Shown piece after piece: positions 1-12,169 of a DNA stretch of 64,000 nt; position 1 is the stretch's first letter; the number at the start of each line of letters is the position of its first letter. The translations under genes were made by a program, and so were the position numbers. Source of the stretch: Edaphochlamys debaryana (lineage: Eukaryota > Chlorophyta > Chlorophyceae > Chlamydomonadales); contig JAEHOE010000128.1 in assembly GCA_016858145.1 (NCBI GenBank), positions 301,781-365,780 on the forward strand. Direction: 5' to 3'. Under the pieces are notes generated by a model. The model searched no databases. It saw nothing but the letters and a program-made list of their open reading frames with translations, and was not told the DNA's origin.

Positions 1-3000
1 CCAAATCCTCCCCGGCCCCCTCGCCCGCCACTGTCGCCCTTCCCGCCACCCGCTGCCCTGCGGCCTCCGCTGCCGCCCCTACGCCCTCCCAAACCTCTCT
101 CCCCACCCCTATAGGCACCTCCACGGCCTCCCTCGCCCCGCCCAAGCCCTCCGAAACCTCCCGCGCCGCCCCGGCCCCCCGCCCCACCACGGCGCCTTCG
201 CCTGCGCCCCGGCCCCCCACCCCACCACGGCCGCCTTCTCCAAAGCCCAGGCCGCCCATCCCTCGTTCGCCGCCACGCCGTCCACCCCGGCCTCCCACAC
301 CGCCCGCCCCGCTGCGGCCGCCCGTGCCCCCTCAGCCCCAACTCTACCCAGGTGAGGGTCAACAAGGCGCGGAGTCAGCACAGGAACATATATAAACGTA
401 CGGCAAACATCGTGGTAGAATGGGATTGAGTGAGATCTGGATCCCGCTGTCGTACGCAGGCGGTCCGGTCCGCGCCGGCTGCTTCTCTGAGCCCGTGTGC
501 CCCAGCGACTGGAACCCGCTGTTGCAGGTGGGGGGGGGGGGCTGGAGGGGGGCAGTTGCCGGTGGGAGATGTTGGGTTTTGGGTGGCAGTTGGCTTCAGG
601 GACCCGGGTTAAAGCAAAGCGCTATGCAGCGCAGAGCACGATGGCACGCTTGGCTCCGGACCGCCAGTCACCTCACGGCCGTGGCGAAGCAGGAGATAAG
701 AGTGAGGTGTGCAAGCAGCCCAGCGCGCTCGCGTGTTACCGTATGGGTCTTGAGCGGGACCCGGGTCCAGCGGGCAGCGGCTCGCACAACTGCCGATTGG
801 TACAACCCCACCACAAGCCCCCCCCCCCCGCCCCCATCCCTCCTCCGCCCTCCACGTGCAGCCCGAGCTGCGCAAGATGGCGCTGCTGGGCTGGGACGGT
901 CGGCCATGGGCCCCGAGGCCGGCCGCCGGGAGGCCGCGGACTCGTGATTAGCCGGCCGGCCTTAGAGACGGAACCGAAAGCCCGGGGAAGCCCGGTGTTC
1001 GTGGGGGGGGGGGAGGGGGGAAGGGGGAGGGGAAGAGCGCATGAGCACGTGCCTGCTCCGTGTCCTCCTGCCTGCGTCACCCTCGCCCGTTGGCGGTCCC
1101 CTTCCCCCCCTCCCCCCCAGGCCCCAGTGCCCCGGGTGCACCCCTGCCACGGCATCTCCGACGCCCTGCTCGTGTCGGGTGGGGCGGGGTCCGCGGGGAG
1201 CACCCGGCTCGCCACCTGCATCGCCGCACCTCTGCAGCCCATGCGGGACACACCAACCCGGGAGCTGCAGTCGGGACGATCCCCGCCTGACACCCCCTGG
1301 CCCCACCCCACCCACCCACCCACCCCGCTCCCCCCTTCCGCCTCCCTGCAGCGCGGCTGGCTGGGGCGCTGGGCGGTGGCTACGACCAGGGCCCCCTGTC
1401 GGTGGCCTGTGCGCCCCGGGCGTACGGCATGCGCATGGCGGATGAGGGCATCGTGCGGGACGCGGCGGAGCGGGTGGAGGCGGCGTACACCAGGGTGGGG
1501 TGGGGGGTGGGGTGGGGTGGGGTGGGGTGGGGGGTGGGGTGGGGTGGGGTGGGTGGGGTGCAGAGGGTGAGGCTGCTGCATGGAGGCATAGTGCAGGCGT
1601 AGGTCAGACGACGCGGTGCAGCTGTGTGCGTGCCACAACAATGCCCGCCTGATGGCGTGCTTGCACCCGCAGGCGGGGCTGTACGACGGATCCAACCCGC
1701 TGCTCACGCCGGAGCACATGGTGAGACCCCTGAGGGCATCAGCTGGACCGCGACCGTGACCGCTGCTCCGTGCGCCCTACAGCCGTGCAGGTCTCCAGCG
1801 TCAAGCGCACGTGCACTGACACGTCATCGGCTGCTCGGCCTGGCCGCTGTCCCTCCCCTGCCGCCCCCCCCCCCCCAGGTCGTGTCCGGCAGCACGGGCG
1901 CGGGGGTGTACATCGGCGAGGTGGGGGTGGGGCGGCTGGTGAGGGTGGTGGGGGAAGGCCTACGTGATGGCTCGTAGGGTGGGCGCGTCTTGAGCTCTGC
2001 CGCCGAGCTCTGTCCACCCTACACGTAACCGCCCGCTGCCTCGCCTCGGCCCGCCCCTCCGCTGGCCCCAGGTGACCCACGGCGCCGTCATCCCCGGCCA
2101 CCTCCTGTCGTGGGCGCTCACACGGGACCAAGCCGCGGCCGCAGCCACCACCAGCACGGGTGGGGGCGGGGCGGGTGGGGGTGCTGAGGCACGGGCGCCG
2201 AGGAGGGAGGGGGGTGGGGTGCGTGCAAGCCGGAGGCGATCGCGGGGTGCGTGCGCGTGGGGCCTCCCACGCGTCGCTCAACGCCCCCTCCCCCTCCCCC
2301 TCCCCCTCCCCCTCCCCCTCCCCCTCCCCCTCCCCCTCCCCCTCCCCCTCCCCCTCCCCCTCCCCCTCCCCCTCCCCCTCCCCCTCCCCCTCCCCCTCCC
2401 CCTCCCCCTCCCCCTCCCCCTCCCCCTCCCCCTCCCCCTCCCCCTCCCCCTCCCCCTCCCCCTTCCCCTCCCCCTCCCCCTCCCCCCAACTCGACGCTCT
2501 CCCGCTTATAGGCTTCAAACACCCCCTCCCGGCCCCCCCCCAGTCCTGGCCACGGACGACGGCGGCTTCGACGGCATGTGGCTGTGGGTAGTCCATGACG
2601 CGGGACGACCACCTGCCCCCCGCATACAGGCGCATGATCGCAAAGGTGGGAGCCGAAGAAGGGTCCAGCTTCTCTCCTGTCAGCCTCCTAGGTTTCCCCA
2701 TCTCCTTGCACGCCCTCCCTGCCCCGCCCACGCCCTCTCCCTCACCACCACCCACCTGCCGACCTCCCTACGAACCCCCATTTCACCACCACCCGCCCCA
2801 GGCCTCCCACCTGTGGGTGGTGCGCGCCGAGGACCTGGACGCCTGCGCCGTGGCCCGCCACCGGGGGGGGGGGGGGGACTGCTGTGCGACTACCGGTACA
2901 GCGCCCTGCTGGAGCCGGGCTCGCGGCGGCGGCAGCTGTGGGAGCAGGCGGCGGCCAGTGGCGGCCTGGACCGCAACGTGAGCGGCTGCGACCAGGCCCT

Positions 3001-3970
3001 GCGCGCGGGTGAGTGGGGGCTGCCGGACGCCACCGTGCGCCTGCTGGAGCGCCTGTGGACGCAGGGCCTGGGCCGCCCCCGCCGCCGCCCTCCACCTGGT
3101 GTCCACCGCCTCCACGCGGGGCTGGCACCGGGTGGCGGGGCTGTGGGGGCAGCACCTGGCGGCCAACGGGGTGCAGGCGGCGGGGCTGAACGCGGGGCGG
3201 ACGCAGCCGGCGCTCAACCGGGCGGCAGGTGGGAGCGGGGCGGGGTGTAGGGGTGCTGTAATGAATGGTCGAGGGTGGGTGCTTGGTCTCGGGCGGGGAG
3301 GTGGGTCAGACCGTCCAGCCCCTACCCTTTCAGGGGGGGGGGCCAAGCTGGGCTCGTGGCACCTCCGCGCCAAGCACCCAGCCCAGCAGCCCGAAGCACT
3401 CTCCGAATCTCCACCTGGCCCCCCTCGCTCCCCTGCCCCCCCCCCTCCACCCAGGCTCGCTCCCGCTGCTGGGCCCGGCCTGGGCCTTCGTCGACTGCGG
3501 CTACTCGGGCGCCGACTTCCTGGCGCAGGCGCGGGGGCTGCTGGCGGGCATGCTCTACGCTCACGGCCCCGAGGCGGTGGCCGCACGGAGCCACTCCTTG
3601 CTGCTGTGGGGCAACGCGGCGGCGGGGCTGGCGCTGCTCAACGCGAGCGCCATCGGGCTGCTGGGCCCGGGGGGGGGGGACCCGAGGGCCTACTGGAGAG
3701 ACTGCCTGGACTGCGTGGAGGCAGGTGCAGTGGGCGGGGGGCTGCAGCACGTACGGGGGGCAGCGGGCCGCCCTGCCGCACCTGGTGGCGGCGGCGGAGC
3801 TGCGGCGGCCCCAGGCGGCGCCGCACTGCTGGGACCGCTTCTACGGCCCCGGCACCCGGCCCGTGGCGCTGAGTGCGGATCAGGTGCTGGCGGCCATGGG
3901 GTCGCAGTGGCCGGACTGGCTGCCGGGGGCATGCGCGTGCGGCGGCGTGTGCTACAGGCCGCCGGTGTGA
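1..3970 (+). CDS. Unidentified multi-exon gene with Pro-rich N-terminus; 5' end outside window
   Basis: I do not recognise the family. The window opens inside a coding exon (1 to about 351) rich in Pro, Ser and Arg, ending at a CAG/GTGAGG donor; the next exon (460-527) joins in phase and contains a CFSEPVCP stretch. Further exon-like segments bounded by AG and GT lie near 862-895, 1121-1170, 1341-1492, 1673-1721, 1877-1920, 2072-2158, 2542-2590, 2803-3009, 3015-3231, 3455-3725 and up to the TGA at 3968-3970. The C-terminus reads ACACGGVCYRPPV. The Pro-rich start resembles linkers of algal wall or secreted proteins (inference). Two frame changes, near 3070-3095 and 3725-3745, are not explained by clear introns; both sit in G/C runs, so they are either assembly indels or signs of a pseudogene. 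Exon limits in the middle are approximate. Confidence 0.5.
1496..1560. repeat. GGGGT-type simple repeat in an intron
   Basis: About 65 bases of GGGGT and GGGGGGT units follow an exon of the unidentified first gene. The G-rich strand is the coding strand, so the transcript could form G-quadruplexes (inference). Confidence 0.85.
2281..2487. repeat. (CCCCCT)n hexanucleotide microsatellite
   Basis: About 200 bases of near-perfect CCCCCT units. It lies between an exon ending about 2158 and one starting about 2542, so it is intronic. Because the unit is six bases, all frames stay open across it, which creates long Pro-Ser, Leu-Pro, Glu-Gly or poly-Gly reading frames that are artefacts. Confidence 0.95.
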
Positions 3971-5072
3971 GAGGGAGGGGTGGATGCATGGCGCAGGGGC
4001 ACTGCTTGCTGATGTGCAGTGCTGGTGGGAGGAAGCGGGTTTGAGCACGTAAGCAAGGTAAGAAGGGGTCGAGAGTAAGGCTTGATGCGGTGAAGCCCAT
4101 TCATGTTACGGATGCGGGCCTGCTGAAGAAGAATGCAAGAGATCGACTCGATGCTGATGCGGCCATCACATTCTGCATTCATCAATGAAGATGCTCTCCA
4201 GGACTAATAGTCCCTGCGTGTGCCATTTATTGTTAGTCCACGGTCTTGATGCTGACCTTGCACTCTGGGCTGGTATGTGAACCGCTGTTGGATCCGGGTC
4301 TGGGGTCTGGGGTTCAAGGGCATGCATGGCGGAAGGTGCGCCGCTGCTGAACGTGCACTTTGGGCTGCTTGATTTGGTCTGATATGTGCAGACTGGGGCG
4401 GGGATGTGTTCCAGAGTGCACAGGTCTCGCTAGCAAGAAGGATCAGGGCAGCGTGTGGCGAGCGGGGGACCCGGGGGTAGGTAGGCATGGACAGCATCCG
4501 TGCGATCGCCCTGCAAGGGGGAAGGGCTGGGGCGGGGCCACGTAGAGGACAAGCGTTGCCATACTCGTGTATGTGGCAGGGGGCTGTGGGAGGGAGGGAG
4601 GGAGGGAGCTGGGGCTGCCGTGTTGGTGCTGGCGGGGCTCGGGGCTTGGGCTTGGGCTTGCGGGAGGAGGGGCGGATCCCGGATGAGGGCGGGGCCATGC
4701 GGAGCGGATGCAGGCGGGTTCAAATTGTTTTGCGTTGCAACTTACCGCGCGGAGGAGCCGCTGAATACCTTTCTTGCTGTAGCTTACAATTGGTAGCACC
4801 CTGAAGACGCCCCTGACGCTGGTTGCGCACCCGCGCCCGGGCACCGCGCGGCGCCGAGGCTCTGCCTCCCGGACCACCACAGCTGCTTGATCGCCGCGCC
4901 CGTGGGCTTCGGATGGACTGCTAAGCTGTCTTGAGGTGAGGAGGGGTGAGGTTGCCGCAGGGCGCACTTCGGCCTCGCAGTCCACCAGCGCGGGGCGCGA
5001 ACTCACGCGGCCGTTTCCCCCGGCCTTTGCGCTCGCAGGCACTTTCCGAAGTTCCGCTGAGGACATCACGCT
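3971..5072. other. Intergenic region
   Basis: No supported gene. The base composition drops to more even values around 4050-4400. The segment holds the 3' flank of the first gene and presumably the promoter of the gene starting at 5073. No clear TATA box or repeat was seen apart from short GGGA runs near 4590. Confidence 0.5.
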
Positions 5073-7577
5073 TTGCCTGCAACCAGATCGATGCCCCCAC
5101 GAGCGCGGGGGCGCGGCGGGGGAAGCGGCGCGGGGTCTGGCCCCGCGGGCTCTGCCGCTGCGAGCCCGGGCTCCGACGCCGCTGCCGCCCTGGCCTCCGC
5201 CCTGCCTGCCCCGCTGCGCTCTGCCGTCGCGGCCCTACCGGCCGCAGCGGAGGCCCTGCTGGGACCCCTGCGGCCCGGCCGAGGCGGTGGCGGCGGTGGG
5301 GCTGGGGGCCGGGGGCGGGGCGCGGGCGGGGGCGGGCGGCTGGCGGCGCTGCGCGAGGCCAAGGAGCAGCTGAGCGTTCTGCGCCGCGAGCTCGAGCGCC
5401 TGCCGCTGTACGGTCGACAGGACCACCTCAAGGCGACTCCGGCTAAGACGGCCCTGGCGGCGGCGCTGGCGGAGCTGCTGGCCCGGCAGGCAGAGGCCGC
5501 GGCGCTGCGGCCGGACGGGGGAGCCCAGTGGGGTGGCGGAGGCAGGGGCGATCCGATGCAGGGATGGCAGAGCGGTGCCTGGGGCTCCGTCCACGCCATC
5601 GTCACGTGCTGTGGACAGCTGCCTGTCTCCTACAACGCGCCCTCCGTGCTGCGCTTCTTGCTGGCCATGCTGCGCTCGGGGATCCTGCACGCCCTCAGCC
5701 GCAGGCTGGCGGCAGCGGACGACAACAGCACCGTCGAACCCTTCATAAGGCGCGCACTGGACACCTTCTTAGCGCTCACCAGTCTGCTTGTCGCTGACGG
5801 GCCGGCGGAGCCCTCCCCGCCGGCAGCCCGACGTCCGTCCGGGCAGCCTGCTGGGGTGAGCTCGCGCGGGCCCTGGCGGAGAGCGGCTTTCTGGAGCACG
5901 CGGCGAGGCGGGTGCTGCAGCTAGAGGCGCGGCGGCTGCAGCAGGCGACAGGGACGGCCGTGCCCCTCATGTGGGGCCTGTGCCGCTGCATCGCTCCGAT
6001 GGCCCACGTTCTGGACGCCAGCAGCCCCAGCCCCAGCCTTGTGACCTGGGCCTGGGGCCCCATACCGCGTGTCCGCGGCCCCGCCGCCACGCACCTGCGG
6101 ACCGTGCTCGGAGGCCGCTGCGTGCGGACCGCCGTACTGGTGTACGGCGTGGGCACACTGCGGTTGTTGGACCAGAATCCCTGCTACGGCCTGCCGGCGG
6201 CGCTGCGGATCGGGGGCCTCCCGTCCTACAAGCCGGCGGGGGTTGAGGTCCCCAGCAGCCTCGCCTTCGGGCTGCTGTTGCATCAGCTGGGCGACCGACT
6301 CGGCCCGCCGCCGCCCGGACCCGCCACATCGCTGGAGCTGGCCCTGCGGGTGGTCCAGGCGTTAATGCCGGCCCCAGCCCCAACCCAATTCTCTGCCAAC
6401 AGGGCCGCGGGCGCTAAGGTGCCGGTGGCCGTCAGCCCGCCCGCAGCCGAGGCGGCGCTACTGGGGGCGGCGGCCCTGGAGTGCGGGCGGCGGCTGCTGT
6501 CGCGGCGGTGGCGGCGGGCGCCCCCACGGCTGGCGGACTGGCGGCGGCGGTGGTGGCGGCTGCTGGTGCTGTCGGCCAGGGAGCACGGCGCGGGGGATGA
6601 CGAGGATGGCGGGGCTGTGCGAGGTGGTGACGAAGGGGAGGACGTGGACGGCGAGCCTGTGCGTCAGCGGCTGTACGAGCTGGTGACGGAGCCCCTCCTG
6701 GGCGAGTGGCCGACAGGCCATCTCGGTGGGTTTGGCGCTAGGTGCGCTTCGCGACGCGCCTCTACAGCAGCTTCCTGCCAAGCCTTGACGTGATCGCTTA
6801 CCGCACATGCTTACACGCACGTCCCCTCCACCTCCATTGCAGTCCAGTGTATCTCACTCCCCCCACCCCAACCTCCCTACCCTCCCAGACCTGGCGGCCC
6901 TGCCACCGGCACCCCCTCCCGAGCTGGCGGCGGCGCTGGAGGCGGGCCTCCTGCCGGCCCTGACCTCGTTCCTGGGCCCTGCCCCCGCCGGGTGCGCAGC
7001 GCTGGCGGGGTGCCTCCTGCGGGGACTGCTGGGCGCCTGCGACCGGGCCCGCCCGGAGGGCTCTGGCGTGGGGCTGATGCTGACTGCGCTGCTGGCGTAC
7101 GGCGAGGAGGGGCAGGCGGAGGGGCTGCTGGGGGCCCTGGGCCAGAGCCTGCAGGCGGAGCGGGCAGGGCGGGGTGCTAAGGGCGCGGGCGGGGCCGGGG
7201 GCGAGGAGCCCTTCCGGCGGGCGGCCACCTCCTTCCCCACCGCCGCGGCACACGCGGGGCAGCACTGCCGTAGCCCGGGCTCCCCTCCAGGGTCGGCCGC
7301 GGCGGGAGCAGGGCCCTCAACACCCGCCCGAGCTGCCCCCGCCGGTGGGGCTGCCGCATCGGGCTCCGGCGCTGGGGCGGCGGGGGAGGCTTTGGAGGCT
7401 CCACAGCAGCCCTCGGGGCCGGCCGCAGCCCCCCGCCCATCCTCTTCCGCTGCGCCGCCGCCCAGCGCCCCCCTGCGGCAGCTGGGGCGCATGGCGGGGC
7501 GCGCGGCGGAGCTGTGGGGGCTGCCGCTGGGGGCCCCCGCCGGGGCTGGGGCCGAGAGAGGTGGCGCGGCGGGGTAG
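5073..7577 (+). CDS. Unidentified Ala/Leu-rich helical protein
   Basis: No family recognised. The first exon runs from the ATG at 5073 (a second in-frame ATG is at 5091) to about 6725. The last exon is 6889-7577; the donor GTGGGT at 6726 and the acceptor at 6888 join in phase. The N-terminus is a Gly/Ala-rich disordered stretch, followed by helices such as LRREL and LLAMLRSGILHAL, then a better ordered core containing RLLDQNPCYGL and GGLPSYKPAGVEV, and a Pro/Ala/Ser-rich tail. Proteins of this style are common as uncharacterised ORFs in chlorophyte genomes (general knowledge, not a search). The frame shifts near 5780-5850, from the frame of the N-terminal half to that of the core. Either a very short intron with a weak donor (about 5782-5846) or a one-base assembly indel in a GC run would explain it. 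A pseudogene cannot be excluded. Confidence 0.6.
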
Positions 7578-8290
7578 AGGAGGCACTTCCGGCCGGATGT
7601 CGGCGGGCAGCCTAGGCGTGCGGCGTAGATGACGAGGGAGCAGACGCAATAATGTGTGCACACAGAAGCATGCCGCCCTCAGCTTGGGGTCTAGCTGCAG
7701 GGCCGGCTGAGGGGGTCCTCTGGCAATCTACGCCTGGAGAGGGCACCGCTACGTGCTCGAAGGGCGGGAGAGCGCTCATGCATCCCTGGGTATGGACCCG
7801 CGGCAGGGGTGACCTGACTGAGCGGTGTTAGGGGAAGGCATGCGACCGGGGGCGCGGAGAGTTTACACAGGCTGATGGGGGTGGGAGTGAGTACATGTGC
7901 CTGGCAAGTCGTGGGCTGATGCCTGTGAACACGTAGGGCAGACCGTAGGACTACACGTATCGGAAAGGAGACTAGCGTGCGGCTGGGAAACTCGAGGCGG
8001 CGGGCGGAGTCCCGGGATAAGGCTGCTGGAGTGCGACGGACGGAGGCGGCGGGCCCGAACTTACTCCTGAGCGCGATGGAGCTGTTTGGCTTTCAAGTCC
8101 GCTGCAGTTCCGACATGGAGAGTGACCTAGGCCGTTGCCAGTCAGTTGGCCGCACGTACGGCGCCTGTAAGCTTTTACGGAGGGTCACGCCCCGACATAT
8201 GCGACGCCCAAACCCTCCTTGAGATATACATTGCACACACACAAGCACATAGAAGCAAACTTAAACGCCGTCTCAACCACCACCGGCACC
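7578..8290. other. Intergenic region
   Basis: No gene seen. Contains the 3' flank of the preceding gene and the promoter and 5' leader of the secreted Cys-rich protein gene. Confidence 0.5.
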
Positions 8291-10304
8291 ATGCGGAACG
8301 CTTTCGGGGCGCTTCTCGCGTTTCTCGTCGCGAGCATTCTTGTTGCTTATGCTCAGGGTACGTGCTACACAGTTGGCAGGGCAAATCTGGCGTTTTCCTA
8401 GAGTGGCGGGATTTTGCCGACACCGACATTTCCATTTGTCCGCAGGAGCCTTCGGCCCGGAAGACCTGCGTTGTCGCCTGGATAGGGCATGCATACCAAC
8501 GTACAAGGACTACGATCATTTGGAAGTTGCGCCTTCAAGTAGGTGTGGGTTGTTTGCGCCGCGCCGGAACGCCGCGCCACTCTGGCTCACTTGTGCTTAG
8601 CACGGCGCATCGCGCCGCGATGACTACTGGAAACGTGTCGATATGCATCACTGCGACAGGGGCGAGAGGTGTAACCGTTCAATTCCAACGCCATTCCGGG
8701 ACCACACTTCGCTCCGTCCCCGCGTCCCCCCCCCCCCCCCCGCGTCCCCCCTTCCCAAGCCATCTTTGCTCCCCACCCCTGCCGTGCGCAGTCCCGGCCG
8801 CCTTCTGGGGCAAGTGCCTGGGACCCTACGTGCTCTGCGCTGTGGCCAACTGCAGCATCCGCGCCGACACGGGCAACAAGAAGTACCCCCTGCAGGCCGA
8901 GTGCGGCTGCCTCACGCCCGAGAGCAACGGCCTGCCGTACGGCGCCTCCCTGGTGACACCCAACATCATCAAGGTCCGTGCTGTTGAAGGCGGCGGTAGC
9001 AGCAGCACGGCCTGACTGGGAGGCTTGCCTCTCGATGGGCCAGCGCATTACCGTAATCATGCCGGGAGGTGGGGGGCGGGGGTGGCTTGCTTGAAGCAGA
9101 CAGGGGTGGCTCGGGGCCCGCTCCCCTCATTCAAAGTGCTCCTCCAGGCTCAATTGCCAGGGCTAGACTCTGTCTGCGGATACTGCGACAACGGTTAAGA
9201 CCTTTGTGTGCTCAGCTGCTCACCTCCCGGCCCCGCGCCTATCGCCTCTACCCCCCCTGCCGCAACACCCTTGCAGCGTGAGAAGGCCTACAAGGCCACC
9301 CTCCAGGAGTGCTTCGGCAACGACCCCCTCGCCAACGGCACCTGCACCGCCGTCAACTCCATGCCCGCCTGCAAGGTGCGCGCGGCCTGGGGAGGCGCGA
9401 AGTGGGGTGCACACAGCCACACACCCTCAAGGGCCAGCTCCGCTGCGCAGCCTACCCTTCCGCATCTCCACCCCCATGCGTCGGACCTCGGACAGTATTC
9501 CGGGGGCGCCCCTACATGCATGGCGTACGACATGACCTGCAGTACGGCTCCTTACTTCCAACTTCCAACTTCCAACTAGACGGCACCCCCACCCCCACAC
9601 CCCCCTGCACTTGCATGCCACACGCGGGCTCCCGACCCACCCCGCAGGCCATCAACAATTACAACCTCTACCCGGGCGGCGACTGGCCGCTCATCTCCAC
9701 GTACCGGCCGTGGAGCAACGAGGGCGCGCAGGTCTGTCAGGGGGGCTGCCTGCGCTCAGCACACCGGCGCGCCCCCGCCCTGCACTGTGCATGCCACGTC
9801 CCCACCGTCGCTTTCCCTCGCCCGCCCTGCTACCCCTCGTCACTTTCTCGCCCCTCCAATGCTCACGGCCCCGGCCCGCGCGTGCAGGAGTGTGTGGGCA
9901 AGGCGGACAATAGCAGCATCATGGCCGAGTGCATGACGGCGGCCTGCTACAAGGTGCGGGCGGGCGGAGGGGGGGGCCTGGCTAGGGAGACCGGGTGCCG
10001 GGCTGCGGGGGGCACCCTTCCACTCAGCACCACCGCCCCAAGCGTCTTACACACTACCCGCCCCACCCCTTCCACACCACAGAAGACTGCATGGGACGGC
10101 TCCCCCTACACCTGCTTCTGCCCCGTCGTCACCGTGCCGGCGGGCGAGAAGTACGGCCTGGGCTTCCCCAAGGACAAGTACGGCGCCCAGGGCATCCCCT
10201 GCGACCAGCCCAGGGGCTACATCCCCTCGGGCGAGATCTACTCGGTCATTACCGTTGGCCGCCGCCGGGTCTACTCGCGCAGGGCCCTCTGGCAGTACGT
10301 GTGA
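8291..10304 (+). CDS. Secreted cysteine-rich protein, 7 exons
   Basis: Exons 8291-8357, 8446-8538, 8792-8973, 9277-9375, 9648-9731, 9888-9953 and 10083-10304 join in one frame and give a 270-residue protein ending at a TGA. The first exon is almost exactly a signal peptide: a short basic start, then the hydrophobic stretch LLAFLVASILVAYA, with cleavage expected near AYAQ. The mature part has 16 Cys residues, an even number that fits disulphide bonding, in patterns such as CGC and CFCPVV. It also carries possible N-glycosylation sites (NCS, NGT, NSS). No catalytic motif was seen. Secretion to the cell wall or medium is inferred from the signal peptide and Cys content. The function is unknown. 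All boundaries are GT-AG and exons 3 to 6 end on codon boundaries, a modular pattern. Confidence 0.85.
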
Positions 10305-12169
10305 CGCCTCGCCGCCCAGTGAAGGGCTTGGGAAGCATAGGGGGCGCGAGTAAATGGAATGGAATATGTACGTACCCCTGTGTGCGGTAGCTTCAACGTT
10401 GGACGGGGGCACCGATCGGGTGCAGCACCACGCCATAGAGAATGGATGACACAAAGACTCAACATGATTCATCGCTCCAAGCTTGGCATCCGATAGATTG
10501 GATGTCTTGAGGACCAAGTAGCATGGCTCAGTAGGTGCGCCGTGATGACCTGTGGGAGGGTGGATGTGCCCGCCGGGCCCACGCTGCCCCCCGAGCACTT
10601 GTTCACACGCAATAGCCATTAATGAAGGTCTTCATGAAATTGCTGATGCCGGATACCCGGAATGCCTCAAGTGCTGCACAGCGGTCTCGCAATGGTCTCT
10701 TCATCCTCTCGCCAGGGCCCCACCCACCACTCGTGGGGAGCAGTCCGTCTGGCTGCAACTCCTTTCACCGGGCGTGTTATCAAGGGTGTTTTGCCCTCGT
10801 TGCTTTGGCAGTGTATGGCATTCTCTTTATTGGCTTGACCCTGTCTGCAAAGTGCGGCAGGCGCGGCTTCATGCTGTCTGGACGGGGGGCACTCGGTACG
10901 AGGGGGCACCCGCGCGGGGCATGCACCCATTATCGCCCGGCGGGAAGGCAAAACCCGTACACTGGTAGTTGCACGCTGCGTCGACCCGCTCTCGCACATC
11001 CTCGCTCGGCCTCCCGGTACTGCCTGCCCTGGCTGTAACCTTCGTGTGGGCGCACGCACATTCCCTCCTGGCTACTGACTGCTTCGCTACCGGCCACAGG
11101 TCCAGCAAAGGCTGGAGACACGCCGAAGGAAGCAGTGCAGGCGGTCAATCCATGCCTTTTGTCCACCCCACTTCCCTCTCAAAGAGTAGTCGGATGTCTA
11201 CCGGTCCCCGAGAGCTGCAGGTCTGCTGGGTCGGCAGCGGCCCCTGCGTTCACCCGGGCCGCCGGAGTGGAGTGGACAGAGGCGCTCTCTGGGGGCGGGG
11301 GCACACGAGCCCGCACATGCCGCTGCATGGGCACGCACCGCGCGCACAAGACGGTGCAGCGGGCTTGAGTGCAAGCTGCTCGGTTGACTGCCTCCAGTTC
11401 GGCTCAATGAACCCGCTGGGGGTCGGGGGAAGAGACAGGAGGACGAGACACACCGGGGTGCGGGTCGCCGGGTGTCGGACAGGCTGGGCCGCGTGGACAG
11501 GCTGGGGATGCGGGTTGCACTCCAGAAGGGTTGCCTCCTCAGCGGTAGCGACCCGTATGCCGCATGAGCCCGCTCGCCAACTGCTCCCGAACTACCGTAC
11601 CAACCCGCTCTCATGCGGCCGCATGGCCCACCTGCACCTGCTGGACCACGCCGGCCCCAAAGCACTTACTGCGGCCAACGCCGATTGTTGCATCGCCGCG
11701 CCACCTCAACCGGCAATCATCTCCGAAACAATGTCTCCGATCCCTCACACGCCTGATACGAGCGCACGAGCGAACCTTCCTCACGAGCTTTCCCGTATCA
11801 AGCTCGAAGGCCGGCTCCTGGAACTATCTGCGCCTTCTATCCTCGGGGCGCTCCCTATGGGCCCCGTGGCCGCTACGTCCACACAGCCCCGACCGGCAGT
11901 CAACTCACTGCCGCCTTCTCAGCCGGTCACTGCCGCCCGCCATGCTCTTCTCTGCCCTGTGCGATGTCCGCGTGCGTCTGCTGTACGTCATGAGTAATGC
12001 GTCTCTTCCCCCCGCATGCAGCCAGGACTACGCCATCCTGCGCCGTCCACCAGCGGCCCCCGCCGCTCAGACCCCCCCATGCCGTCCCCGACCCCCCGAC
12101 CCCCCGGCTGCCCGCCGCGAGCTCCTGCCAGCATCGCCGCTGCGCACCCGCCCCCTCCCCTGCCGCCGC
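10305..12169. other. Intergenic region between convergent genes
   Basis: 1.9 kb between the stop of the Cys-rich protein gene (plus) and the stop of the carrier gene (minus). Open frames here (for example about 10969-11997) have no recognisable protein character and no consistent splice sites. Nothing else seen. Confidence 0.5.

Noticed and set aside
736..1719. Long minus-strand frame opposite the first gene
   Set aside because: Pro/Gly/Arg-rich mirror of GC-rich sequence with GGGGT repeats, no splice sites or protein motifs; the plus strand has phased exons.
1739..2755. Long minus-strand frame with Gly-Glu repeats, and plus-strand Pro-Leu, Pro-Ser and poly-Pro frames
   Set aside because: All are translations of the CCCCCT microsatellite, which has no stop in any frame; the segment sits between exons.
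10969..11997. 342-codon plus frame between the Cys-rich and carrier genes
   Set aside because: No domain, odd composition, no conserved splice structure; GC-rich intergenic DNA gives such frames by chance.
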